Assembly (NCBI GenBank): GCA_022560025.1
Contig: JAFISE010000007.1
Location: forward strand, 248,001-312,000
Direction: 5' to 3'
DNA length: 64,000 nucleotides
Source: Stagonosporopsis chrysanthemi
Lineage: Eukaryota > Ascomycota > Dothideomycetes > Pleosporales > Didymellaceae
In this document: in pieces, positions 43,333 through 52,384 of the stretch
How positions within the stretch are numbered: position 1 is the first letter of the stretch
Layout of the letters: each line of letters starts with the position of its first letter
The notes under the pieces: model-generated
The model's database searches: none
Told to the model about the DNA's origin: nothing
Seen by the model: the letters and a program-made list of their open reading frames with translations, nothing else
Translations under genes and position numbers: made by a program

Positions 43333-44388
43333 CTAAGCATCCTTGGCTTTTATGTTAATGTTGACCCTGTGTGCGTGGTTTCGCCTCTCATGTAAAGCCT
43401 GCACCTTGCCGTTCAGAGATTCTGCCCTTGCAATCAGTGTGTGCTGGCCTGGTGGTAAGGAGAGCCGCAAGGAAAACTTCTGCCAACGGAAATCGAGTCG
43501 TGACTCCAACTGCGCTTCATGCCACTCTCCACCATCAGTCCAGCTGAGCTCAAGCTTTCCTACACCGTCGTGACTCCAAGCCCACCCCTCAACGTCCACT
43601 TCCGAGTCCCGTGTCGTGGCATCTGGCGCCGGACGCACAATCATCGAGTTGACATCAACCTCCCAGACAGGCTTCCTTCTACGCTGAGGGTCATCGAGAT
43701 CTTCAGTATTGTAGAACCGCGTTGTGTACGGTCCCGGCGCCCGTCCATCGCGCAACGACAGCTTACACAGCCATTTGGTGCTATTCGTTCCAAACCAGCC
43801 CGGCACAACGAGGCGCACCGGACCGCCTCGCTCCCGACTGAGAGGCCGTCCATTCATCTTGTAAGCGACTAAGACCTCGCTGCTCTGTGCTTTGCTCAAA
43901 GGCAGATCTTTCTGGTACCGATCCGCGTCCACGCCTGCGAAAGTGCCCGCGTCCAGGCCGTCAGACCATACGAATTCGGCGGTCGGTGATGGCTCAGCAA
44001 TGTCAAGAAGCGCTCGCAGCGGGACACCGGTCCAGACGACGTTGCCCGCCCGCCAGAGGGCAGTTGTTGCTGGGGCCAAAGGGCTGCCGAAGCACTCGTG
44101 GACCGATTGAATGTCCGTGGACGGCAGCTTTAGCAGTTGCTCGAAGGTGAGGGCAAATGGCCTCTCGACTAGGCCATCGACCACAAGCAGCCACTTCTCG
44201 ACATCCACATCCACCGCTCCCATGTGGATCGTTTGGAAGAGGTCGCCATCCGGAGTGATTGGTGCGCAGAGCAGGTGGGGTTTTGGAGGATGCCGGATGT
44301 GGAAACCTTTGGCCTGCGATATTGCAGCTCTCCTTTCTCCATCGTGCTCTGGAACGGGCGATACGTCGTAGTCATTTGTTCCTGCCAT
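43333..44388 (-). CDS. Sulfite-oxidase-like molybdenum enzyme
   Basis: Intron-free, 351 residues, ATG at 44388. Molybdopterin-binding oxidoreductase of the sulfite oxidase family with the C-terminal dimerisation domain. The molybdenum-ligand Cys is in SVHECFGSPLAP; a cofactor-contact region follows in WTGVPLRALLDIA, YKMNGRPLSRERGGPVRLVVPGWFGTNSTKWL. The dimerisation domain shows VWEVDVNSMIVRPAPDATT and the beta-rich VDVEGWAWSHDGVGKLELSWTDGGEWHEAQLE. There is no cytochrome b5 domain and no nitrate-reductase FAD part, as in plant-type sulfite oxidase. The natural substrate could be sulfite or an S- or N-oxide; unknown. It faces the nitrilase gene across a shared promoter. Confidence 0.88.
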   Translation of the reverse strand: MAGTNDYDVSPVPEHDGERRAAISQAKGFHIRHPPKPHLLCAPITPDGDLFQTIHMGAVDVDVEKWLLVVDGLVERPFALTFEQLLKLPSTDIQSVHECFGSPLAPATTALWRAGNVVWTGVPLRALLDIAEPSPTAEFVWSDGLDAGTFAGVDADRYQKDLPLSKAQSSEVLVAYKMNGRPLSRERGGPVRLVVPGWFGTNSTKWLCKLSLRDGRAPGPYTTRFYNTEDLDDPQRRRKPVWEVDVNSMIVRPAPDATTRDSEVDVEGWAWSHDGVGKLELSWTDGGEWHEAQLESRLDFRWQKFSLRLSLPPGQHTLIARAESLNGKVQALHERRNHAHRVNINIKAKDA

Positions 44389-44887
44389 TTGTGAGGTGGC
44401 CTACAAGCCGGCGGTGAAAGTAATACTTAAACGCTTTGTGTGCCAGTCAAATGTTTGTAGAGCGTTTTCTGTGGGAGAATGAACTAGATGATGTCAGGAG
44501 AGCTGTCCTGAGCAGACGATGTATTGGTGTGAGACGTGCTTGATGGAGGTTGAAGGTGCAGGGCATCGCGCTAGAGACGCGCCATGTGGGCCCTGGTGAA
44601 CGCACCTTCCATCTCAATCCGTCCTCCTCAACCTCACCACGGCAGCCCGCCGAAAGCTATATGCGTTACTTGCTTAAGGAAACCATCCGAACGAGGATCC
44701 AGCCACAAAGTCAGCCAAGCGCGGAGAAGGTGGAAATGGCGGAGCTGGTCCGGCTATAGCGGTGCTGAACAACCAACCCCGCAGCCTACACCACAGTCCC
44801 CACAACCCACCCTCAACCTCAAGGCATTCCTCTCAATCCATAACAAACCCAGCGTCTCTCCCAAACAAACCCAAACCCCGCCCAACC
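44389..44887. promoter_or_regulatory. Bidirectional promoter: Mo enzyme and nitrilase
   Basis: 499 bp between divergent starts. It holds ATGTCAG at 44491-44497, followed by an imperfect inverted repeat TCAGGA-GAGCTG-TCCTGA. The nitrilase leader just before 44888 is C/A-rich. ATGTCAG also occurs elsewhere in the window, so the motif alone is weak evidence. Confidence 0.45.
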
Positions 44888-45958
44888 ATGCCCGCCCTCC
44901 GCGTAGCCGCCTGCCACGCCTCCCCGCACTTCCTCTCCGCAACCCTGACAACCCGCAAAGCCATCTCCCTGATCGAGCGCGCAGCCAGCAACTCAGCCAA
45001 TCTGATCGTCTTCCCGGAGACGTACATTCCGGCATTTCCCCTATGGTCGTCGATGCGGCCGCCAACCGCCAACCACGCGCTCTTCACGCGCATGGCGGGG
45101 GAATCCATCCTAGCCGACGGCGCGGAAATGAGGCTGTTGCAGCGCGCCGCACGCGCCACGCAGACGTACGTCAGCGTTGGGTTCTCGGAGCGCGTGCGCT
45201 CCAGCGCGGGGACGCTGTTCAACTCCAACGTGGTGCTGGGCCCGGACGGGCGCGTGCTGAACCACCACCGCAAGCTGGTGCCGACGTTTTTCGAGAAGCT
45301 GACGTGGGCGCCGGGGGACGGGCACGGGCTGCGTGTTGTGGAGACGCCGTGGGGGAATGTGGGCGGGTTGATATGCGGGGAGAATACGAATCCGCTGGCG
45401 CGGTATGCGTTGATGGCGCAGGGGGAGCGGGTGCATGTTTCAACGTGGCCGGCGGCGTGGCCGACGCGAGTGCTGGACGAGGGGGAGGAGGGGGAGGGGG
45501 CGAGGAATTATGACAATGTGGCGGCCAACAGGATTAGAGCGGCGGCGCACTGTTTCGAGGCCAAGGCGTTTGGGGTCCTGTGCAGCGGCCATCTCGACGA
45601 CGAGGCTATCGCGACGATAGCTGCCGGAGCTGCGGACGCTGCGCACATCACTCGCGTACTGCGGACGGCGCAGCGGGGGGCGACGATGTTTCTGGATCCG
45701 ACGGGGGCGCCGATGCCGGGCTTTACGGTTGATGCCGCCACGGGGGAGAAGAAGGAGGTTGATTTCTTGCAGAGCGAGGAGGGGATTCTGTATGCGGATC
45801 TGGATCTGGAGCAGTGCGTGGAGGGGAAGCAGTATCATGATGTTGTGGGGGGCTATCAAAGACACGATGTGTTTCGGTTGACGGTGAATCGCGAGAGGCA
45901 GGTGCCGATACGGTTTGTCGATCCGACCGAGCTGCCTGTTGGTGAAGAGGTCTTGTAG
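44888..45958 (+). CDS. Nitrilase / cyanide-hydratase-family enzyme
   Basis: Intron-free, 356 residues from the ATG at 44888 (the open frame before it is leader). Hydrolyses nitriles to acids plus ammonia, or to amides. The catalytic triad is readable: Glu44 in FPETYIPAFPLW, Lys129 in HHRKLVPTFFEKLTW and Cys163 in GLICGENTNPLARY. The surrounding GENTNPL block and the NYDNVAANRIRAAAHCFEAKAF and HDVFRLTVNRE segments are typical of fungal aliphatic or aromatic nitrilases; cyanide hydratases are close relatives and cannot be excluded. The sequence is very GC-rich from 45050 to 45950 compared with its neighbours, which may be codon bias or transfer. Context: Mo enzyme divergent, SDR convergent. Confidence 0.92.
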   Translation: MPALRVAACHASPHFLSATLTTRKAISLIERAASNSANLIVFPETYIPAFPLWSSMRPPTANHALFTRMAGESILADGAEMRLLQRAARATQTYVSVGFSERVRSSAGTLFNSNVVLGPDGRVLNHHRKLVPTFFEKLTWAPGDGHGLRVVETPWGNVGGLICGENTNPLARYALMAQGERVHVSTWPAAWPTRVLDEGEEGEGARNYDNVAANRIRAAAHCFEAKAFGVLCSGHLDDEAIATIAAGAADAAHITRVLRTAQRGATMFLDPTGAPMPGFTVDAATGEKKEVDFLQSEEGILYADLDLEQCVEGKQYHDVVGGYQRHDVFRLTVNRERQVPIRFVDPTELPVGEEVL

Positions 45959-46123
45959 ATGCGAGTTCGTCCTTGGAGAGGTGATTGTTCAACGATACCT
46001 GTGGTTCTACTGGTGAGATACTTAGCAGACCTTCCTTGCGACCACATCACCCACTCGTCAGACAACGAAACCGCAGAGATGGCTTTGGCAGGCAGGATCT
46101 CCTCGCTGCCACCATAATTCCTA

Positions 46124-47004
46124 TCATATCGCCGACCAAGCATTATCGACCGGCATCAACACGCCGTTGATCTTCCCCGCCTCGTCCGAGGCCAAAAACA
46201 CAATCGCGTTCGCAACATCATCAGGACTGACGTCGAGCTGCGGCACTCCCTGCGCGTCGCTCGGCGTATGGAGCCCAATGACACCCCTATCCACGTCAGC
46301 AAATCTCCTCGCAGGACACGGGCAAGCCGTCAAGTGCCACGCACGCTGCAGCCGTGTAACCGGCCATGTCCCAGTTCTCGCGCTGGATCGACGACTGGAT
46401 GTTCGTCGGCACGCCTGCGCACAGTCAGCTCGCAAAGTCGCACACCACGAGGACGATACGCACCGCCGGGCAACACGGCATTGCACCTTATCCCCTCGTT
46501 GTGGAACCGCCACGCCACGTTCTTGGTCGCGCCCACGAGCCCGTGTTTGCTCGCTGTGTACGCCACGCCAGCAACCGCACCACTCACCGACGCACGGCTC
46601 GCGACATTTACAATCGCGCCGCCCTTGTGCTCCTTCATGCTGGGCAGCACCGCGGCCATCAGGCGCACGGGGACGGTCAGGTTGATGGTCAGCACGCGCT
46701 CCCACTCGGCGTCCGTAACGGTGTCGGCGCTGGCAAAGGCGTCCATGATGCCGGCGACATTGGCGAGGACGTCGATTCTGGAGCCGTTGGTTTGGATGCA
46801 GGCGGCGACGGCCGCGGAAGCTGCGTCGGGCGCGGTGAGATCAACCTGGTGGAAAGTGAGGGCAGGGTTGACGAGGTCCTGGGGGGGCGGGGCGATGTCG
46901 ATGCCGAAGACTGTCGCTTTGCGGGAGAGGAAGAGGCGGGTTGTGGCGAGGCCTATGCCGCTGCTGCAGCCGGTGATGATGACGACTTTGTTTTGGAAAG
47001 ACAT
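46124..47004 (-). CDS. Short-chain dehydrogenase/reductase
   Basis: Classical SDR, 257 residues. Exons 46464-47004, 46345-46414 and 46124-46286; introns of 49 and 58 nt, phases agreeing. TGCSSGIG (cofactor loop), DIAP (NAD-type Asp after the second strand), NVAG, and the catalytic YTASK. Splicing restores LPGGVPTNIQSS and then LDVSPDDVANAIVFLASDEAGKINGVLMPVDNAWSAI, the usual C-terminal block of fungal cluster SDRs. Substrate unknown. It converges on the nitrilase with 165 bp between stops and may be the edge of the metabolic cluster. Confidence 0.9.
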
Positions 47005-47860
47005 GGTGTGTGTGTTGTTCTGCTATTAGCTGTTTTCCTTAGACACCAAGACGATTTATACAGGTGACAATACTACCGTATTGGTCGTATAGGTGGAGAG
47101 GCCTGGACTGAGGCCTGTGACCGAACGCGAAAGCGAAGCCTAGTGCTGATTTCCGGATCCACTTCCGGCACTTCACAATTGGCAGAGCGGGGTGTATGAA
47201 GGAGACCACACGCCGTAGTTGGGTATGAGGGTCAAGAAAGACCAAGAGACCTTGCATAACCAAGCCTGTCATCGGTGTGGTATTCCTCTATCTTGAGGAG
47301 CTAGCCGTATCCTTTCGGCACGACTTGCGGACTTGCATGCCGGCCGCCAGCTCTGCTATCGACCTGCTTCTTCGTATATCCATCGCAACGTCTTGTACGT
47401 CGAAGATAGAAAGGCATTGGGCCATCGTCTCCTCAATCCCATCGACTGTCCGGATCGTAGTCGAGCTCATCTCGTGGCATGGCGTCCTGTCCACCTTTCC
47501 TTCTCTTGCTCGCTCTTGCATGTCGTCGCGCTCGTGCGTTTAGTGGAGGAGCTTCGGACGATTCTGCATATGGATAACGTTCATTGTGTTCTCGTTGCCT
47601 GTTCGGTGGACCCTCTTCGGCGTTCGCACGACTCCGTGAAGGTGTGACATGTGACTCTGTACGGCCTGAGAAGCGATGGTTTCGAGACTCCCCAGCCTCT
47701 TTATCGCGCTGGCGCTGTCTAAACTTCAGCCAGAATTCCCCCCCATCTTGATTGTCCTGCGATCATCGTTTAGTGAACGGTCCACTCACTCGCAGCACAG
47801 CAAAGCGCGGACACGAATCCAGAAGCAGAAGCAGCTCAAACGCAGAATCCAGTCGCATAC
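47005..47860. other. Intergenic: SDR promoter and Ctk2 3' flank
   Basis: 856 bp. A 77-codon minus-strand ATG frame (47288-47521) is helix-prone but has no family likeness and an in-frame stop just upstream; not called. Confidence 0.5.
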
Positions 47861-49407
47861 TCAACGCACCCGCTTCCTCTCTCTCTCGGCCTCCTCGAAC
47901 TTCTCATTGGGGACCTCGACTTCGTACTCCTCTTCCTCGACCTTGTGGTACTTGTCGACCGCCGCTCTCTCGTCCATTGCGCGTGCGGCGTCCAGCATAA
48001 ACCGGACTGTCCCGTTCTGGCCGCGTCCACCGGTGGCGCTGGCGTCGGGCTGGCCAGGTGATATGGTGCCGGGGGTGTTGGGCGTGTTGGGCGTGGTTGT
48101 GTCGATGCCGTTGCGGGCTTTCAGACCATTCACGGCAGCAGGGGTGGCGGAGGAGGTCGTGGAAGGAGGCGTCTCGGAGGCGTACGGGGTGAAGCGTGGG
48201 AGCGCCAGGCGGGAGGCTTCGGTGTTGAGGGTGATGCGGATGTTGATGAATGTTTCGAGGGAGTAGAGGGGCCCGACTGAGGTGGCAGAGCGGTGGTGCG
48301 TGTAGAGATCGAGGAGATCGAGGAGTGTTTCTGCTGCGTGTTAGACAATATCCCACCTTCTGAACGAAATGTTCAAGACGTACCCATAACCTCGCCTCGA
48401 CTCGTCCCCCACTTTGCATATCTGCACACGCCTCTGTCGACCAAAGCCTCTGGATCCCTCTCGTGCAGCCGCGCCGCCAGCTCCAGACACGCAATCGCCA
48501 GCGTCGGCGAGCTCTGCTTGAGCGGCGCAAACGTCCTGTAAAGATCGACGCTCAGATTCCACGCGGTCCTGCCCTCGTTGTGCGAGTCGAACCCAGCCGC
48601 CCTCGCAAGCTTAACCATGAGCTTCTGCGGATACCTGTTCCTAAAATCGAACCCGGCGCTCTCCAGCATGAGTCTCTCCAGCCCGATGATCTGCTTAGAA
48701 TGCATGTCGAACCGTGGGTCGTCGCTGCTCAGCGCCTCGCCCGGCCCAACCTTCAGGTTCCAGCTGGCGCACAGAATCTCCCTGCTCTTCTTGAGCGTGT
48801 CCTCGATCTTGCAGGCGGTGAACAGCGCTGCTGCACTCGCGTCTGCCCAGTTGTACTCGTTGTCCGCGTGCAGCAGCCGGAACTTGTGGTAGTAAATAAC
48901 GGCCGTGTTGAAGGTTCGGATTGGCAGCGACAAGGCCCTCCGCACCGCGTCAATCCACGTCACACCCTGCAGGCGCACGGCGTCCTCCTTGGCGTCAGAC
49001 ATGTGAATCGACATCAGGCATGTCTGGATGCGCGACTGGAGGATGTAGGGCTTCGCGACTTCGATGAACGAGGGGTGTGGGCCGACGCGTGCAGAACCCT
49101 GCTCTGAGGGGGTGGCAGACGGCGCCATGCTCGAGTCGGAGGTGAGAGAGGGCGTGGAAGGGGAGGCGGAGTTGTAGTGCCAGGCTTTGTGTATGTCTGG
49201 CGGGCGCTGCGAGTACGGCCCCAGGCGGGGAAGCGGCTTATTCGGTGAGTCTCCTATGATCTGCGAATGGTATCGATAGAACCGCAAGAATAGCGCGTAC
49301 AAGTCCTGCGTCGTGGAAAAGCGGCCTCGTACGTGCAGTGTGGCAGTCGGGCACGAGCGTGGTCGCGTCCAGAAGTTGGAAGCTTCAAAGCTCCCTTGGC
49401 TTGGCAT
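47861..49407 (-). CDS. CTK2: CTD kinase cyclin subunit Ctk2
   Basis: Cyclin partner of the kinase that phosphorylates the RNA polymerase II C-terminal repeat (CTDK-I). Exons 48384-49407 and 47861-48330, one 53-nt intron (G|AA phase giving GEVMETLLDLLDLY); 497 residues. The first cyclin box begins at FIEVAKPYILQSRIQTCLMS and includes DAVRRALSLPIRTFNTAVIYYHKF and WADASAAALFTACKIEDTLKKSREI; the second lies in LMLESAGFDFRNRYPQKLMVKLAR to TLAIACLELAARL. The tail is Pro/Thr-rich, ending in an acidic-to-basic coiled segment. ATG at 49407. Confidence 0.9.
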
Positions 49408-49774
49408 CGTAATGTCTTATTGACACATGCCAGCAGCCTGTCAGCTGGACCGCACGTGTGAGATTGTGTGCACATGACGAAGAGCTTATTTGAACGTGAA
49501 TTTTTGCTTGATATCATCTACTACCCCTACCATTACCTCCTCACCCCCTGCCTCTACCGCCCGGCGTGCAATACACGTGTTCATAGCTCCATACGATAAT
49601 CCTTCATCTCAAAACTCTCCACCCCGTCGCAGGGTGGCAGAGCGTACAGTCATTACATCTAAAATGGGCGGGGACGGAGGGACATCCGCCCGCGAGAAGA
49701 ACCAAGAAGAAGCTGCGCCGAATGCAAATGCAGAAAATCGCTAAAGTTGCGCATTGCGAACAGACATGCGTCGT
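49408..49774. other. Ctk2 promoter / Erg5 3' flank
   Basis: 367 bp, no gene. The Ctk2 start at 49407 reads leftward, so its promoter is in the left-hand part of this space. Confidence 0.5.
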
Positions 49775-51549
49775 CTATGCTGCTGTTCGCTTCTTGAATG
49801 TGAGGAGGCAGTCGTCCTGATACGCGTCAGCATGCGTCGTTCACGTCAGTGGCGAGAACTTACCATGGGGAAGATGGTGGCGAAGACCTTGATCTCCTCG
49901 CTCAGATCGGTGACCTTGTGGTCCCAGTCGAGCATCATACTCGCCTTGCCGATCATGAGCATCAGGTTGGCCTGCGCGTATGTCTGGCCCAAGCAGTAGT
50001 GCGGCCCGGTGCCGAACACGAGCCAGTTCTTGGTCTGCTGATCTGCGTCTCCCGAGATCCAGCGCTCGGGCTCAAACGACTCGGGGTTGGGGTATGCCTC
50101 GCCATCGTGCAGCGCCATGTAGGTGGTGGGGATGATCATGGAGCCCTTGGGGACGGTGTACTCGGGAGTGACCGGGAAGTCCTTCTTTGCAAGGTACGGC
50201 ACCATGATTACAGGAGGGCGGTAGCGGAGCGTCTCCTTGACCACCGCACGGGTCCAGGGCAGCTTCTCCAGGGCGTCGAGCGAGATCTCGGCGTGGATGT
50301 CGCCGTTGCGGGCGTCAATGTTCTCCTGGCGGACCTTGTCGAGGTACTCGGGACGGTCGGCCATGATCTGGAACAGCCAGGTGGCAGCGGACGAGGTGGC
50401 GTCCTGGGAGGCGAACAGGAAGGTGAAGAGCGTCATGGAGATCTCGAGGTCGCTGAACCAGCGGATGACCATGGCAGGCTTCTCGACGGTCTCGCCCTTC
50501 TCGACGGCCTTGCGGTAGTCCTCCGACTCGATCATGTGGGCGACCCAGAAGTCGAGAATGCACTCCTTCTTGCCGCCCGCGGCCATGCGGACCTTGGCCT
50601 TGGCGGCGCACTTGGAGAACTCGTCGAGCACCATGTCGGCGCACTTCTTGCCGTACCAGCTCTTGGTGAAGGGCAGGATGATGGGGAAGTTGACGAGCTC
50701 CAGCGCGGCGGTGATGAGGTAGTAATCGTCGGCGATCTTCTTGACCGCCTCCTCGGAGCAGTAGTGGCCGACAAAGGTCCTGCAGCTGATGGCGGTGATC
50801 AACAGACGGAACTCCTGCATGAAGGGGATGTGCTGGCCCTTGTTCTTGACCTCGGACAGCTCGACGAAGCGCTTGTAGTACTCGTTATAGATCTCCTCCT
50901 GGCCGGGCAGGTACTGCTCGAGCGCCGCGCGGGTGAAGAGGCCGTTCAGGCCCTTGCGGTAGTCGACGTGAGCCTTGCCGTCGAGGAAGACCCAGTTGTC
51001 GGGGCGGAGGAGCTTGTAGGCGGCGTCGACGACGCACGGCTTGACGAAGTTGGGCGAGTTGAAGATCTTGCGGGCCATGTCGCGGGTCGAGGCGATGACG
51101 ACGAACCTGGGGGGAGACGGTCAGCATGCGCACAACGAGGGCACGCGACCACGGCGTGGCGCGTTGGGGGAGAGTGAGAGTCGCACTTGTGGAAGACGGA
51201 GACGCAGCTCAGCGCGCCGGACGACCATTTTGCGTGGTACTTCTTGAAGTCGGGGTTGACCGACTCGAGGAAGGGCCCGATGAAGGGCGTCTTCATGGCC
51301 GGGCCGACGATGGAGCCCTTCTGCCAGAGGTACATGACTGCGTCGCGTTAGCAAGCCGGCTCGGGCATTGTCGCGCCCACACGCACACTGGTCGTAGACG
51401 ACGGCGCCGAGCAGCAGCGCGAGCGCCGCCTTCCAGAAGGTGAAGCCATTGAAGACACTCGAGAGCAGGCCGGCCGTGTCGAACTGGGTCATCAGCTGCG
51501 CGACCTTTGCGTCGGCCGTGGGCGAGACGAGGCTCGCGTTGACCGTCAT
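49775..51549 (-). CDS. ERG5: Sterol C-22 desaturase Erg5 (CYP61)
   Basis: Cytochrome P450 that introduces the C22-C23 double bond late in ergosterol synthesis, in the ER. Exons 51387-51549, 51187-51337, 49864-51106 and 49775-49816; 532 residues; introns of 49, 80 and 47 nt with phases agreeing. N-terminal membrane segment (FTFWKAALALLLGAVVYDQ) followed by QKGSIVGPAMKTPFIGPFLES. I-helix FLFASQDATSSAATW, where Gln-Asp-Ala-Thr replaces the usual GxDT, as in CYP61. ExxR in KETLRYRPP, FEPERW, haem loop FGTGPHYCLGQTYAQ, then SEEIKVFATIFPM. The 42-nt last exon gives DDCLLTFKKRTAA, the CYP61 ending. A 43-bp tandem duplication lies 615-700 bp upstream. Confidence 0.95.
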
Positions 51550-51915
51550 GATGGTTGCGGCGCGGGCGTGCACTGCGCAACAGAGTCCTGGGCGGCGACG
51601 GGTGCAGCGAGGTGGGCGGAGGCGAGAGGACCAGAGCCAGTGCGGTCAACAACGCTCGAAGGTCTCTCCAGTCTTTAATTGCTCTCTTGGCGGCCCGGCG
51701 GCCAACCCTTGACCCTTCATCACTGCTGCAAAAAGGAGCCCTGCCGCCCTAGACTCGATACCGCCTAGTCGCCGACTTCTGGTGTCGACCATGTGCGCGG
51801 GTGCTGTGGGCAGCCGGCATCCGAGAGCAGCGTGCGTGCTGTGCGCGACGGCTGCGGTGGGTGTGGTGATTCATCGCCTCGCCCTCACAATGACACTGTC
51901 CTGTGTGCTCCAGAT

Positions 51916-51943
51916 CCTGACGCCTGACGCCTGACGCCTGGCG
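51916..51943. repeat. Four tandem heptamers
   Basis: CCTGACG three times, then CCTGGCG, with no gaps. Confidence 0.8.
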
Positions 51944-52163
51944 TCTGCTCTAACAGTGAGGCCCAGAGGTCGAGTTTTGATCGAGTGATCATCACGGCGA
52001 ACGTCCCACCGGTGGCCGGCCTCCGCTCAGGCACCATATGCTGGTGATTGGCTGCAGGCATATGCGCTGGCCGATGGAAAATTGCACGTTTGCCGCGTCA
52101 CTCCAGCGTGTCACGCCTCTCCAGAGTCTCCACCTAAGGAGACGGGTCGCGACACAACCATAC

Positions 52164-52249
52164 GTGCTGTACGACCCTGTACGCTGTGCATGCTATTGGT
52201 CGGCGAGTGCTGTACGGCCCTGTACGCTGTGCATGCTATTGGTCGGCGA
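52164..52249. repeat. 43-bp tandem duplication with CCAAT box
   Basis: Units 52164-52206 and 52207-52249 differ at one base. Each begins GTGCTGTACG and ends TGCTATTGGTCGGCGA, so each holds one ATTGG. A degenerate third copy (GTGCCGTAC, then TTGCTATTGGCGCAC) follows to about 52283. Confidence 0.9.
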
Positions 52250-52384
52250 GTGCCGTACACAGACTCTTGCTATTGGCGCACTGCATCTACCAATACGCAA
52301 AGCGAGTACGCCCGTCGTACGACCCAACTATGTTTCGGAATATCTACCATGTCATTAAAAATGCAGCTTAGACTCCGCGCATCC

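Larger units (their letters stand above)
51550..52384. promoter_or_regulatory. Erg5 promoter region with tandem repeats
   Basis: 835 bp between the Erg5 start and the Pms1 stop (both genes on the minus strand). It contains a heptamer repeat (51916-51943), the 43-bp tandem duplication (52164-52249) and at least four ATTGG (reverse CCAAT) pentamers (near 52036, and three in or beside the duplication). Confidence 0.6.

Noticed and set aside
49849..51177. 442-codon plus-strand frame opposite ERG5
   Set aside because: Shadow of the strongly biased ERG5 exon 3; no motif.
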